DNA of 64,000 nt, taken from the NCBI RefSeq assembly GCF_000429665.1, contig NZ_AUCH01000004.1, forward strand, positions 124,001 through 188,000. Direction: 5' to 3'. Origin of the DNA: Azovibrio restrictus DSM 23866 (lineage in GTDB: Bacteria > Pseudomonadota > Gammaproteobacteria > Burkholderiales > Rhodocyclaceae). The notes beneath the pieces were generated by a model. That model searched no databases, was not told where the DNA came from, and was given only the letters and a program-made list of their open reading frames with translations. A program made the translations under genes and the position numbers. How positions within the stretch are numbered: the first letter of the stretch is position 1; every line of letters begins with the position of its first letter. Positions 18,790 through 27,458 of the stretch are shown here, piece after piece.

Positions 18790-20496
18790 TTAGCCTTCTG
18801 CTCTGAGTACTTGCTCATAAATCGACTGTCGCTTTAAGCGATCTTCGCTTACTTCGCCTAGATCACGATATGTTTCGCAGCATGCAAGAACCAACGCCTT
18901 AAACTCTCTTGGCTTATCAATCACCATATCTATGATTTTTTGTGACCACTGCTCAATCTTCCTGTTTCGTAACGCCGGGCGGGGTGAGCCAGCAATTCTA
19001 TGTGACAGCAGCGACATAATATGCCATTTAAATCTTCGCGCCTCCGGCGGAATCTGTTTATTACTGAACAGCATCGCCATTCTGTAGTACACCAAACAGC
19101 TTGTATAATAAATAATTTCTCGATTTTCTTCGCTAAATGCGGTGCTAGATATGCTTCTGTCAGAAAATATTTTTCGCGGAAAACGGTATGAAAGATCGGG
19201 CCGATCAAGGTACACGGCAGAAACGCAGCGTGCGAGAATTTTTAGATCGAATACCTTTACACCAGGAACGCCTTGGCCCACGTATTGCCTATCTCTACGT
19301 TCGAAATAGAGACGGTTTTCATCCTCGGTGAAAGAATTGAAATACGTTTCAATCCTGCGCGCGACAGGTTGTAGAGAAAGAAATTGGTCGTCATCAATCT
19401 TTGTTTGGCTATTGGTTGCGCGCACTAAGTCCGTGAAAACGTCTTCGCTATCAGTCTCAATAACCTTTAAAGAAACCATCATGTCATCACTAAGGTTATC
19501 CTTATTAATCCACAGAACATTCGATGTTTGACAACCGTTAACGATTTGAAAATCAACGAATGTAATGCTCAACCCTTGAACCCTGACATCCGGACTAACA
19601 ATCGTGATCCCATTATTTAAAACAGGGAAACGCGAATGCGATTCATCACTTCTAATTGTTTCCCCAATTGCGCTATTGACAGGGTTGTCTGGCCCAAGAA
19701 ATGCTCTTACGTTTTCTTCGAATACGTGCATTCGAAGCCGCCCCGTTTCATCGGAGAGCATATTGTCTACAAACTTCTTCGCTGGCACCACCGCGAGATA
19801 CGCTTCCTCAACACCCGCGATGTTTGGCAATGCGGCTACCGAAAATGCATCCACTCTTGCTTCAATAGGCGCAGCCGTCATTTGAAACGCGCGCCCGATA
19901 CCCTCTCTATCAAGAATTTCGTAATCAACCGAAGAAAAGTATCCCTCGTCAACAAGTCTGGCTATTAGCTCAGTCTTTGCCCGCTCGACTTCCTCTGGCG
20001 CTAGATATCTTCCGGTGTAGGAAAACCGAATAACAAGACCCAATTTTCCGTCGCGAATAGACCCGGCCTTATCTACCGCAGCCATGTAGACATCCTTGGC
20101 ATTAGCTTCAATCGCGTCCTTTGGCGCATCTCTGAAGTTGTGGCAAAATCTTTCTATTGCGGCATGGAACTTCAAAATTTCGCCTAAATCGATGTTTTCG
20201 GAAGTCTTTGCTTGGACAAGAATTACCTTCGCGTCATGATTTCGTCTTCCATCAGCTAATATCTCTTCGCAGTCTTCACGGGAAAGCATAACTTCTTGAT
20301 CGATTATTACTGCAACGCCGTCTAGCCCGTCATCTCCGGTAGTTGTTGTTATATCAGCCAAATCATAGCTTTCGACGACCTCCGGGGTCACTACACAATG
20401 ATTTACTAGGCGCTCAAATTGATCAGCCTCGTCCATTTCTTGGAGTTGGTAGCTATCTACAAAATCGCGTAGTAACGCAGCGACGATTCTATGCAC
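18790..20496 (-). CDS. AIPR family protein (abortive phage infection), with nuclease-like N-terminus
   Basis: This encodes 568 aa, a normal length for the AIPR family, which is tied to phage resistance by abortive infection. The diagnostic core is visible from about residue 260 to 345: NVRAFLGPDNPVNSAI, RFPVLNNGITIVS, and VDFQIVNGCQTSNVL. The N-terminus shows a possible PD-(D/E)xK core: GDDGLDGVAVIID (Asp59) followed by KVILVQAKTSE (Gln95, Lys97), which suggests DNA cleavage. The start is the first Met (MHRIVAALLRDF). No methyltransferase or toxin partner lies beside it. The gene ends inside the attC-like hairpin's flank. Activity as a nuclease is inference; family membership is fairly secure. 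Confidence 0.8.
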   Translation of the reverse strand: MHRIVAALLRDFVDSYQLQEMDEADQFERLVNHCVVTPEVVESYDLADITTTTGDDGLDGVAVIIDQEVMLSREDCEEILADGRRNHDAKVILVQAKTSENIDLGEILKFHAAIERFCHNFRDAPKDAIEANAKDVYMAAVDKAGSIRDGKLGLVIRFSYTGRYLAPEEVERAKTELIARLVDEGYFSSVDYEILDREGIGRAFQMTAAPIEARVDAFSVAALPNIAGVEEAYLAVVPAKKFVDNMLSDETGRLRMHVFEENVRAFLGPDNPVNSAIGETIRSDESHSRFPVLNNGITIVSPDVRVQGLSITFVDFQIVNGCQTSNVLWINKDNLSDDMMVSLKVIETDSEDVFTDLVRATNSQTKIDDDQFLSLQPVARRIETYFNSFTEDENRLYFERRDRQYVGQGVPGVKVFDLKILARCVSAVYLDRPDLSYRFPRKIFSDRSISSTAFSEENREIIYYTSCLVYYRMAMLFSNKQIPPEARRFKWHIMSLLSHRIAGSPRPALRNRKIEQWSQKIIDMVIDKPREFKALVLACCETYRDLGEVSEDRLKRQSIYEQVLRAEG

Positions 20497-20968
20497 AATT
20501 TTTCTCCGAATAACTCTTGCTGAGGCTAACGTAAAGTCGATTTCATTATTGATGCAGATTCCGCCGTGCTGCCATCCATCCTTGCCGATGTTTCAGGTGC
20601 AGTCTGGCGGCTGTGTGGCTTTGGAATGGGGGACGAATTATTTCCAAGGATAGATGGCGGCAGAACATGGCGTGCTGCGGGGATATGCGGCGTCATCGCC
20701 ATCCATTCTGGTTTGCCGCCGTATACGCTGGGGAACATGATGCCTCCAGAGCTCCTGGTCATGGGTGAAGGGTTTTATTTACGCTGGGTATGACACGGAA
20801 GCAAATCAATCCGCGACTTTGCCGGGGCGTCTTCGGGGCGTGATTTGCCGCTAGCGCGACAGCATAAGGATGGCGCGTTCTTATGTCGAGTGGGTGCGTT
20901 GCCAGGGAGGGCCTGGCGGGGTGGGGTTTTCGGGCTGGTGCCGCCCTGGGGTGGGCGGGGGGGGCTTG
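20497..20968. other. 472-bp gap at the right edge of the AT-rich island
   Basis: Composition rises here from AT-rich to the GC-rich chromosomal level. Short open frames exist on both strands (about 75-78 codons near 20526-20793), but none has a recognisable motif or good ribosome-binding site. I see no tRNA, integrase remnant, obvious attachment-site repeat or terminator. The 3' part (about 20900-20968) is a G-rich spacer before the methyltransferase gene's stop. Confidence 0.5.
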
Positions 20969-21802
20969 TCAGTAGATGAACCGGTGCCGCAGGCTTTCCA
21001 GGTTCAGTTCCTGCAGGATGGCTTCGGCCCGTTCCCGGGCGTCCCGGCGGGGGCCGCCGGTTTTGCTGGCGATGATCAGCTCGTTCTTCATGGAGTGTTC
21101 CCAGCCCACCAGTTCCGTTACCGTCACCTGGTAGCCCCGGGCCTGCAGCAGCAGGCAGCGCAGCACGTTGGTCAGGTGGCTGCCGAATTCCCGGGTGTGG
21201 ATGGGGTGGCGCCAGAGTTCAGAGAGGGGGGTTTTGCTGAAGGATTCGTTCTTGTGCTGCCGCAGGGTGGCGGCCACTTCGGCCTGGCAGCAGGGGACCA
21301 GCACGATGAAGCGGGCCTGCTTGGCCAGGGCGAAGCGGATGGCGTCGTCGGTGGCGGTGTTGCAGGCGTGCAGGGCGGTGACCAGGTCCACCTGGGCCGG
21401 CAGTTCCGGGGTGGCGATGGATTCCTCGACGCTCAGGTTGAGGAAGCCCATGCGGGCAAAGCCGAGTTTTTCCGCCAGTTCCCGGGATTTCTGCACCAGT
21501 TCCGGCCGGGTTTCGATGCCGTGGATGTGGCCCTGCTCCCTGGCCTTGAGGAACAGGTCGTAGAGGATGAAGCCCAGGTAGGATTTGCCGGCGCCGTGAT
21601 CGGCGACGCAGTAGTCCTGGCCGTCGGCGGCCAGTTCGGCGAGCAGGGGTTCGATGAAGTTGTAGAGGTGGTACACCTGCTTCAGCTTGCGCCGGGTGTC
21701 CTGGTTGAGTTTGCCGTCCCGGGTCAGGATGTGCAGGGCCTTGAGCAGTTCGATGGACTGTTCCGGGCGGATTTCGGGGATGGGGGGCGCAGCCTTGGAC
21801 AT
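20969..21802 (-). CDS. SAM-dependent methyltransferase-like protein
   Basis: This encodes 277 aa, started at the ATG complementary to 21800-21802 (MSKAAPPIPEIRPEQS); earlier Mets would add a non-conserved tail. A Rossmann-like core is recognisable: YCVADHGAGKSYLGFILYDL (SAM loop, with a Lys-Ser in place of the usual Gly), then GIETRPELVQKSRELAEKLG with the acidic residue after strand 2, and VDLVTALHACNTATDDAI. The HACNTATD and FIVLVPCCQAEVA strings are typical of the methyltransferase 32-like (GSTCD) group. The substrate is unknown. It is 67 bp downstream of the AAA ATPase gene on the same strand, and the two may be an operon. Confidence 0.7.
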   Translation of the reverse strand: MSKAAPPIPEIRPEQSIELLKALHILTRDGKLNQDTRRKLKQVYHLYNFIEPLLAELAADGQDYCVADHGAGKSYLGFILYDLFLKAREQGHIHGIETRPELVQKSRELAEKLGFARMGFLNLSVEESIATPELPAQVDLVTALHACNTATDDAIRFALAKQARFIVLVPCCQAEVAATLRQHKNESFSKTPLSELWRHPIHTREFGSHLTNVLRCLLLQARGYQVTVTELVGWEHSMKNELIIASKTGGPRRDARERAEAILQELNLESLRHRFIY

Positions 21803-21869
21803 GGGCAACCGGCAGTGGGGCAAAGCCGGCATTCTAGGCCCTGGGGCGCCAATGCCCAAGCCGGGGGCG

Positions 21870-23564
21870 TCAGGCCTGTTCCAGGGCCCGGAACATGGCG
21901 CAGCGGCGGAACACCTCTTCCGTGGGGGGCAGCTGTTTCTGGTTGCAGTATTTGGCGCTCAGCTTGGCCAGGCCCTTGATGTCCCGGCCCGAGGCCTGGG
22001 GGAAGATGTCGGGCAGGCGCTGGAGCAGCGCCGGGGCGATTTCCAGGCCGAACTGTGCGGCCATGACGGCCCAGATCCGCAGCCGGTCATCCCGGCTGGG
22101 GGGATGAAAGCGGATCAGGGCGATGCAGCGGGAGACGATGGCTTCGTCGATGTCATCGACCCGGTTGGTGGTGAGGAACAGGAGCCCGTTGAAATATTCC
22201 AGCACCCGCAGGAAGACGCCGACCACCGCGTTCATGGTGATGTTGTCGTCGCGCCGCTTGATGTACACGTCGGCCTCGTCGATGAGCATCACCGCGCCCC
22301 AGCGCTGGGCGCGGGTCAGCACCTCCTTCAGCGTCTTTTCCATCTCCGCCACATTGAGGCCGAGCTGGCCGGAGTGCACCCGGTAGAGGGGCCGCCGGAT
22401 GATCTCCGAGTACACCTCGGCAGTGAGCGTCTTGCCCACCCCCGGTGGCCCGGCGCAGAGCACCGTGGTGCCGCCCGACTTGCCGGCGACGATGTCGTCC
22501 ATCAGCACGTCCATCTCGGCGGTGAGGATATCGATCAGGTCGGTCTGTTCCGGCGGCAGCACCAGCTTGTCCTTCAATTCCGGCTGGTAGGCGTAGGGTG
22601 CCATGTCGTCCACATGCACCCAGACGTAGTGGTGCAGGTCCAGGTGGAACATGAGGATGTAGAAATGCACGGGCAGTTCGGTGAACAGGCCCTTGGCGAT
22701 GCCGTCCCGGGTGTCTTCCACCTCCGCCTCTTCCTTGCCCGAGAGCCGGGCGTTGCGCTGCACCCGGCGCACGAACCTGGCCAGGATGTCGCCGGTGGCG
22801 TCCATGCTCAGCACCCGCTCACCCAGGATGCCCTCGTCGTTTACCAGCCGCGCCGGGCTGCCGGTGGAGGAGAGGATCACCTGATCCTTGCGGGCGTAGT
22901 CGGTATCCCGGTGGGTGGCGTTCGGGTTCTCGGCAAACCAGCCGGTGCCGGTGCCGGAAAACTGGGCCCCGTAGCGGGCCCGCCAGTCGAAGTAGCGGGC
23001 CGCGTTTTCTTCGTAGCTGGCCAGGAGGGCCGGGGTCTCCTTGACGTAGCCCTTGGCGGCGAGGAGTTCGGCCACACTGCGGCCGGCGATGTCGGGGCCG
23101 GAAATGCGCAGGGTCACCGCCGCCATGCGGGCCCGGGAGTTGGCCTTTAGCTCCAGGTGAATCCGGCCGCTTTCCTCTTCGGACGGGGGCGTGTAGTCCA
23201 GCCGCGCCACCACCCAGGCCAGGGGCTTGCCGGTGATCGCTGCGGAAAACAGCCAGCCCCGGGTGGCGTCCTCGGCCAGGTAGCGGGCGATGGCTGGCAC
23301 CGCCATTTCCAGCTCCTCGGCCTGGAACCGGTGTCCCGGAGTGGCCAGTGCCTGGCGCAGGGTGGCGATCTGGGCGGCCCGGGCCCGCTCCTCCCCGTTG
23401 CCTTTTTCATAGCGTTGCTGCAGCAGGTCCAGCTCCCCGGCCTGGAGCGCCGCGAAGGGGATTTCCACCCGGTTGCCAAAGCGCAGCTGTTCTCGCAGGA
23501 ACTCCAGGCGGGGAAAGGCCTGCAGCATGGCTTCGGCGTGGGGACGATCGATCTGCAGCTTCAT
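21870..23564 (-). CDS. AAA-family ATPase
   Basis: This encodes 564 aa. The AAA module occupies the C-terminal 230 residues: Walker A GPPGVGKT near residue 370, Walker B VMLIDEADVYIKRRDD near 430, a sensor-1 LLFLTTNRVDDID, and an arginine-finger region DEAIVSRCIALIRFHPPS. The roughly 330-residue N-terminal part is not one I recognise; it is alpha/beta with a central segment ESGRIHLELKANSRARMA. The organisation (unique N-domain plus one AAA domain) is that of remodelling ATPases that act on a specific partner. No partner gene is evident beyond the adjacent methyltransferase. The start is the ATG complementary to 23562-23564. Confidence 0.8.
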   Translation of the reverse strand: MKLQIDRPHAEAMLQAFPRLEFLREQLRFGNRVEIPFAALQAGELDLLQQRYEKGNGEERARAAQIATLRQALATPGHRFQAEELEMAVPAIARYLAEDATRGWLFSAAITGKPLAWVVARLDYTPPSEEESGRIHLELKANSRARMAAVTLRISGPDIAGRSVAELLAAKGYVKETPALLASYEENAARYFDWRARYGAQFSGTGTGWFAENPNATHRDTDYARKDQVILSSTGSPARLVNDEGILGERVLSMDATGDILARFVRRVQRNARLSGKEEAEVEDTRDGIAKGLFTELPVHFYILMFHLDLHHYVWVHVDDMAPYAYQPELKDKLVLPPEQTDLIDILTAEMDVLMDDIVAGKSGGTTVLCAGPPGVGKTLTAEVYSEIIRRPLYRVHSGQLGLNVAEMEKTLKEVLTRAQRWGAVMLIDEADVYIKRRDDNITMNAVVGVFLRVLEYFNGLLFLTTNRVDDIDEAIVSRCIALIRFHPPSRDDRLRIWAVMAAQFGLEIAPALLQRLPDIFPQASGRDIKGLAKLSAKYCNQKQLPPTEEVFRRCAMFRALEQA

Positions 23565-23722
23565 CGGTGCGGCTTCCGGAGGGCGATGGAGCGGGGAAAG
23601 CCAGTTTCATGCCTTCCTGGTTCTCATGGAAAGTCCATGGAAAACAATGGATTGCCCGCCTGCACCTTTGTCGGGCTTGCGACACATGGGACAATTGCCC
23701 CCCGTTTCCGGAAACCTCCCCC

Positions 23723-24694
23723 ATGCACCCGCGCAACAAGAATGCCGACGGCTATGACCTGGCCGCCCTGTGCGCCACCTCGGCGGCCCTCGCCAAGTAC
23801 CTGAAAACCAGCCCGGCCGGGACGCCGACCCTGGATTTCGCCAACCCGGCGGCGGTCAAGGCCCTGAACCGGGCCCTGCTGCTGCACCACTACGGCATCC
23901 AGGGCTGGGACATTCCCCAGGGTTACCTGTGCCCGCCGATTCCCGGCCGGGCCGATTACCTGCATGTGCTGGCCGACCTGCTGGCCAGCTGCAACAAGCA
24001 GCACATACCCACCGGCCCCGGCCTGCGCGGGCTGGACATCGGCACCGGCGCCAACCTGGTGTATCCCCTTATCGGTCAGGCCGAATACGGCTGGTCCTTT
24101 CTGGGCGTGGACATCGACGCGGCGGCCCTGGCCAATGGCGGGAAAATCCTGGCGAAGAATCCCGCTGCTGCCGCGGCCATCGAGCTGCGCCACCAGCCGG
24201 TGTGGGAGCATATCTTCACCGGCATCCTGCGCTCCGGGGAGCGTTTCGACTTTTCCCTGTGCAATCCGCCCTTTCATGGCTCTCCCGACGAGGTGCTGGC
24301 GGTCAGCCAGCGCAAGTGGAACCAGCTGGGCAAGCCGGGGGCGAAGCGGGGGGCGGCCCAGCCCCGCCTCAACTTTGGCGGCGGCGGCACCGAGCTCTGG
24401 TGCGAAGGGGGCGAGCGGGCCTTCATCAGGACCATGATCGAGGAAAGCGCCCGGATTCCGAAGCGGGTGCTGTGGTTCACCACCCTGGTTTCCAAGGCCG
24501 ACAACCTGGTGCCCATCGAGGCGGCCCTGAAGCAGGCCCGGGTGGTGGAGTCGCGCATCCTGCCCATGGCCCAGGGGCAGAAACAGAGCCGGGTGGTGGC
24601 CTGGACCTTCTGCGGCAACGGGGAAAGGGAAAAATGGCGGCGCGAGCGCTGGAGCAGCCCGGCGGCCGGGGAGGGCAGGGCGGCAGAGGGCTAG
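23723..24694 (+). CDS. rlmF: 23S rRNA (adenine(1618)-N(6))-methyltransferase RlmF
   Basis: This encodes 323 aa. The start at ATG 23723 (MHPRNKNADGYDLAAL) matches the family N-terminus; a longer frame upstream is not plausible. Family hallmarks are visible: GLDIGTGANLVYPLIG (SAM-binding loop), the NPPF catalytic motif at FDFSLCNPPFHGS (residues about 178-190) used by N6-adenine methyltransferases, and LNFGGGGTELWCEGGE downstream. RlmF methylates A1618 in 23S rRNA. It is transcribed divergently from the AAA ATPase gene across about 158 bp. Confidence 0.9.
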   Translation: MHPRNKNADGYDLAALCATSAALAKYLKTSPAGTPTLDFANPAAVKALNRALLLHHYGIQGWDIPQGYLCPPIPGRADYLHVLADLLASCNKQHIPTGPGLRGLDIGTGANLVYPLIGQAEYGWSFLGVDIDAAALANGGKILAKNPAAAAAIELRHQPVWEHIFTGILRSGERFDFSLCNPPFHGSPDEVLAVSQRKWNQLGKPGAKRGAAQPRLNFGGGGTELWCEGGERAFIRTMIEESARIPKRVLWFTTLVSKADNLVPIEAALKQARVVESRILPMAQGQKQSRVVAWTFCGNGEREKWRRERWSSPAAGEGRAAEG

Positions 24695-24782
24695 GTGCGC
24701 CCGGGGGCTGAGGTCCGCAGAGGGCTGAGGTGTGCTGGGGGGGCTGAAACGGGCCGCCGGGAGGCCAGGCCGCGCCGCCCTG

Positions 24783-25166
24783 TCAGGGCTCCAGTCCCGC
24801 GTCGGCCTCCTGTTCCGGCAGCAGGCCCTGGGTCCGCAGCCGCGCCTTGAAGGCCTTCATGACCGGGCGGGAAATGGCGCTTTCGGCCAGGACCCGGCGC
24901 TCGTAGAGCAGCTCCTTCAGGCTGTCGTCCGCCGTCTGGCGGGCCCGGGCGATCAGGGCATGCAGCTCCACCCCGAAGCGCAGGCCCGGGGTCTGGCCGC
25001 GCTGCACCTCCAGGGCGTCGTAAAGGGCCGTCATGCGCTCCTTTTCTCCGGGTGCCATCTTGCACTTGCCGTCCAGGATCTTCAGCATCACTGCAGTGGC
25101 GCAATCCACCTCGCCGGGCTCCAGGGGATGGGCGGCCAGCCAGGCCGCCACCTGTTCCTGCTTCAT
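24783..25166 (-). CDS. Hypothetical protein coupled to a rhodanese
   Basis: This encodes 127 aa starting MKQEQVAAWLAAHPLEPGEV. No domain is recognised. It is mostly helical, with a single Cys (DCATAVMLKILDG), a charged middle, and an acidic C-terminus (LLPEQEADAGLEP). It overlaps the rhodanese stop by 4 bp (ATGA), so it is translationally coupled to it. By position it could be a small partner of that sulfurtransferase, but nothing in the sequence proves this. Confidence 0.6.
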   Translation of the reverse strand: MKQEQVAAWLAAHPLEPGEVDCATAVMLKILDGKCKMAPGEKERMTALYDALEVQRGQTPGLRFGVELHALIARARQTADDSLKELLYERRVLAESAISRPVMKAFKARLRTQGLLPEQEADAGLEP

Positions 25167-25486
25167 GCGTCGGCCGCCAGGGCGGCGAGCAGGGCCGGGT
25201 AGCCGCCGTCTACGCTGTACACCCGGCTGTAGCGGAAGTCCGCGAACATGCGCGCATAGGCCTGGCTGCTCTGGCCCTGGTAGCAATAGATGAGCACCGG
25301 GTTTTCCCGGGGCAGGCGCTGCATCCAGGCGGCCAGCCGGGTTTCATCCAGATGGGCGGCTCCCGGGGCGTGGCCGCTCCGGTAGCTCCGGGCGTCGCGC
25401 ACGTCAAAGAGGGTGAGGCCGGGTTCGTCCCGGATCAGGCGGGCGGCTTCGGCGCCCGGGATGCATAGGTAGGCTGGCTGTGTCAT
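25163..25486 (-). CDS. Rhodanese-like sulfurtransferase (GlpE type)
   Basis: This encodes 107 aa, a single rhodanese domain of GlpE size. The segments DEPGLTLFDVRDARSYRSGH and GAAHLDETRLAAWMQRLPRE, then LIYCYQGQSSQAYA, show the family pattern. The active-site loop has the catalytic Cys in CYQGQSS (E. coli GlpE has a similar C-x-x-G-x-S-S loop). Such enzymes transfer sulfane sulfur from thiosulfate to cyanide or thiols. It is divergent from the SagB-type oxidoreductase and 4 bp overlapping with the hypothetical gene downstream. Confidence 0.85.
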   Translation of the reverse strand: MTQPAYLCIPGAEAARLIRDEPGLTLFDVRDARSYRSGHAPGAAHLDETRLAAWMQRLPRENPVLIYCYQGQSSQAYARMFADFRYSRVYSVDGGYPALLAALAADA

Positions 25487-25615
25487 GGCAGGGCTCCTGG
25501 GGTTTTCTCCGGCCATGCAGGGATGATGCCAGGGGCGAAGCGCCGGAAAAATCCGGGCACGTCCCTTGCTGCTGGCGGTCCAATGGGGATTCACCCCTCC
25601 AACCAAGGCCGTTTC

Positions 25616-27388
25616 ATGTCGGATTTCCCACAAGCCTCCCCCCTGCTGGCCTACCACCAGCGTACCCGGCACCATTTCGAGGCCTACGCCGAGGGGCCCG
25701 GGCAGCTGGACTGGGACGCCCAGCCCGATCCCTTCCGCCACTATGCCGGGGCGCCCCGGCTTTCCCTGCCCCTGACCGGGGACCGTTACGAACGCCCCTT
25801 CGCTACCCTGGACCAGCCGCACCCGTCGCCGGTCCTCCCCGACCTGCACAGCCTGGGCGCCTTGCTGGAGCTGAGCTTCGGCATTTCCGCCTGGAAAAGC
25901 TGGGGTGGCAACCGCTGGGCCCTGCGCTGCAATCCCTCCTCGGGCAACCTGCATCCCCTGGAAGCCTATCTGCTCTGCGCCGGCCTGCCCGGGGTGGCCG
26001 ACGGGGTGCATCACTACGAGCCCCGGGAACATGTGCTGGAAACCCGGGCCCGGGTGCAAGGCCCGCCGGCCCGGCCCTGGCTCGCCATCGGCCTGAGCAG
26101 CGTCATGTGGCGCGAGGCCTGGAAATACGGGGAGCGGGCCTTCCGCTACTGCCAGCTGGATGTGGGGCACGGCATCGGCGCCCTGGGTTACGCCGCCGCC
26201 CTGCTGGGCTGGCGCCTGGCGCCCCTGGCCTGTCCCGGAGGCACCCTGGCCAGCCTGCTGGGGCTGGACCGGGAAGCGGACTTTCCCCCGGAGCGGCTGG
26301 CCTACACGGAGGCGGAGGAGCCGGAAATCCTGCTGGCCCTCCAGGGCCCGGGGCTGGAGGCGCCGCCCGGGGACTGGCCAGCCTGGCTGGAGGGAGCCCT
26401 CTGGCAGGGCCGCCCCAGCCGGGTGGATCCGGCGCCCGGCTACCGCTGGCCGGTGATCACCGCAGCCGCCGCCGCCAGCCGCGCTCCCGATCATGGGATT
26501 TCCGGCGGGGCAGGGGAGGCGCTGCCGCCTCGCTTACCGGATTCTGGCCCGGATTTCAGCCCAAGTTCCGACCCGGAGTCCGAGGTCGCCGTCGTGCTTT
26601 CCGGCCCGGGGGCAGGGGCTCCAGTCGCGATTCCCGGCCCGGGCTCCGGGGCCGTTCCCCGCATTCCCGGCCCGGGGCCGGGCGCTGCCGCATTGATCCG
26701 CCAGCGCCGCAGCGCCCAGCGCTTCGACCCGCGCCAGTCCCTGGCGGCGCCGGACTTCTACCGCATCCTGGATGCCCTCCTGCCCCGGGCCCGGGCGCCT
26801 TTCCTGGGCCAGGAGGCCGCCCCGGCCGTGCATCTGCTGCTCTTCGTGCAACGGGTCCGGGGCCTGCCGCCCGGCTTCTACCTGCTGCCCCGGGAACCCC
26901 GGAGCGGGACCGAGCTGCTGGCGGAGCTGGCCGCCGGCGATGGACGCTTTGCCGGCCACCGGCCGGTGCCGGAACTGGACCCTGACTGCCCGGCCCAGCT
27001 GGGCCTGGAACTGCTGGCCGGGCTGGAGCTGCAGGAGCTCCAGCGCCTGGCCCGGGCCCTTTCCTGCCACCAGGACATCGCCTCCACCAGTGCCTTTTCC
27101 CTGGCCATGCTGGCCGACTTTTCCCGCCTGGGCCCGGAAGGCCATGCCTATCGCCGCCTGCTGCGGGAAGCGGGGCTGATCGGCCAGGCCCTGTACCTGG
27201 AGGCCGAAGCCGCCGGGGTGCGCGGCACCGGCATCGGCTGTTTCTTCGACGAACCGGTGCGCCAGACCCTGGGCCTTCAGGACGCCCGCTGGCAGAGCAT
27301 CTACCACTTCACCGTCGGGGCGCCGGTGCCCGATACCCGCATCGAAACCCTGCCCGCCTATCCTTCCCGCTCCCAGGAAAACCCATGA
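25616..27388 (+). CDS. SagB/ThcOx-family nitroreductase-like dehydrogenase
   Basis: This encodes 590 aa, with ATG 25616 giving MSDFPQASPLLAYHQRTRHH. The first half has the SagB-type FMN-binding signature (ALRCNPSSGNLHPLEAYLL) and ends near residue 300. A low-complexity Pro/Gly linker follows (see the 33-bp repeat). The second half begins IRQRRSAQRFDPRQ, the start motif of a nitroreductase domain, and continues through CHQDIASTSAFSLAMLADF and GIGCFFDEPVRQTLGL. So it is a two-domain protein. SagB enzymes oxidise azolines to azoles in ribosomal peptide modification, normally beside a YcaO cyclodehydratase. No YcaO or precursor is visible here, so the role is open. Confidence 0.8.
   Translation: MSDFPQASPLLAYHQRTRHHFEAYAEGPGQLDWDAQPDPFRHYAGAPRLSLPLTGDRYERPFATLDQPHPSPVLPDLHSLGALLELSFGISAWKSWGGNRWALRCNPSSGNLHPLEAYLLCAGLPGVADGVHHYEPREHVLETRARVQGPPARPWLAIGLSSVMWREAWKYGERAFRYCQLDVGHGIGALGYAAALLGWRLAPLACPGGTLASLLGLDREADFPPERLAYTEAEEPEILLALQGPGLEAPPGDWPAWLEGALWQGRPSRVDPAPGYRWPVITAAAAASRAPDHGISGGAGEALPPRLPDSGPDFSPSSDPESEVAVVLSGPGAGAPVAIPGPGSGAVPRIPGPGPGAAALIRQRRSAQRFDPRQSLAAPDFYRILDALLPRARAPFLGQEAAPAVHLLLFVQRVRGLPPGFYLLPREPRSGTELLAELAAGDGRFAGHRPVPELDPDCPAQLGLELLAGLELQELQRLARALSCHQDIASTSAFSLAMLADFSRLGPEGHAYRRLLREAGLIGQALYLEAEAAGVRGTGIGCFFDEPVRQTLGLQDARWQSIYHFTVGAPVPDTRIETLPAYPSRSQENP
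26600..26698 (+). repeat. 33-bp tandem repeat in the SagB-like gene linker (three units)
   Basis: Three consecutive in-frame 33-bp units (26600-26632, 26633-26665, 26666-26698) encode SGPGAGAPVAI, PGPGSGAVPRI and PGPGPGAAALI. The shared DNA core CCGGCCCGGG recurs exactly every 33 bases. The array is the flexible linker between the two nitroreductase halves and could vary in copy number. Confidence 0.8.
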
Positions 27389-27443
27389 AGCCCGGGGCCT
27401 GTCGTTTTCTTCCCGGGAGTCGGGCAGGAGGGCAGGCCGGGCT
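27389..27443. terminator. Possible bidirectional terminator hairpin between SagB-like and TonB receptor genes
   Basis: The arms AGCCCGGGGCCTG and CAGGCCGGGCT can pair across a long loop right after the SagB-like stop and before the convergent receptor stop. There is no strong T tract, and the loop is long, so this is tentative. Confidence 0.3.
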
Positions 27444-27458
27444 CTGCGGCCGGCGGGA

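Noticed and set aside
20526..20793. Short open frames on both strands in the gap at the island edge.
   Set aside because: No ribosome-binding site, motif or plausible composition.
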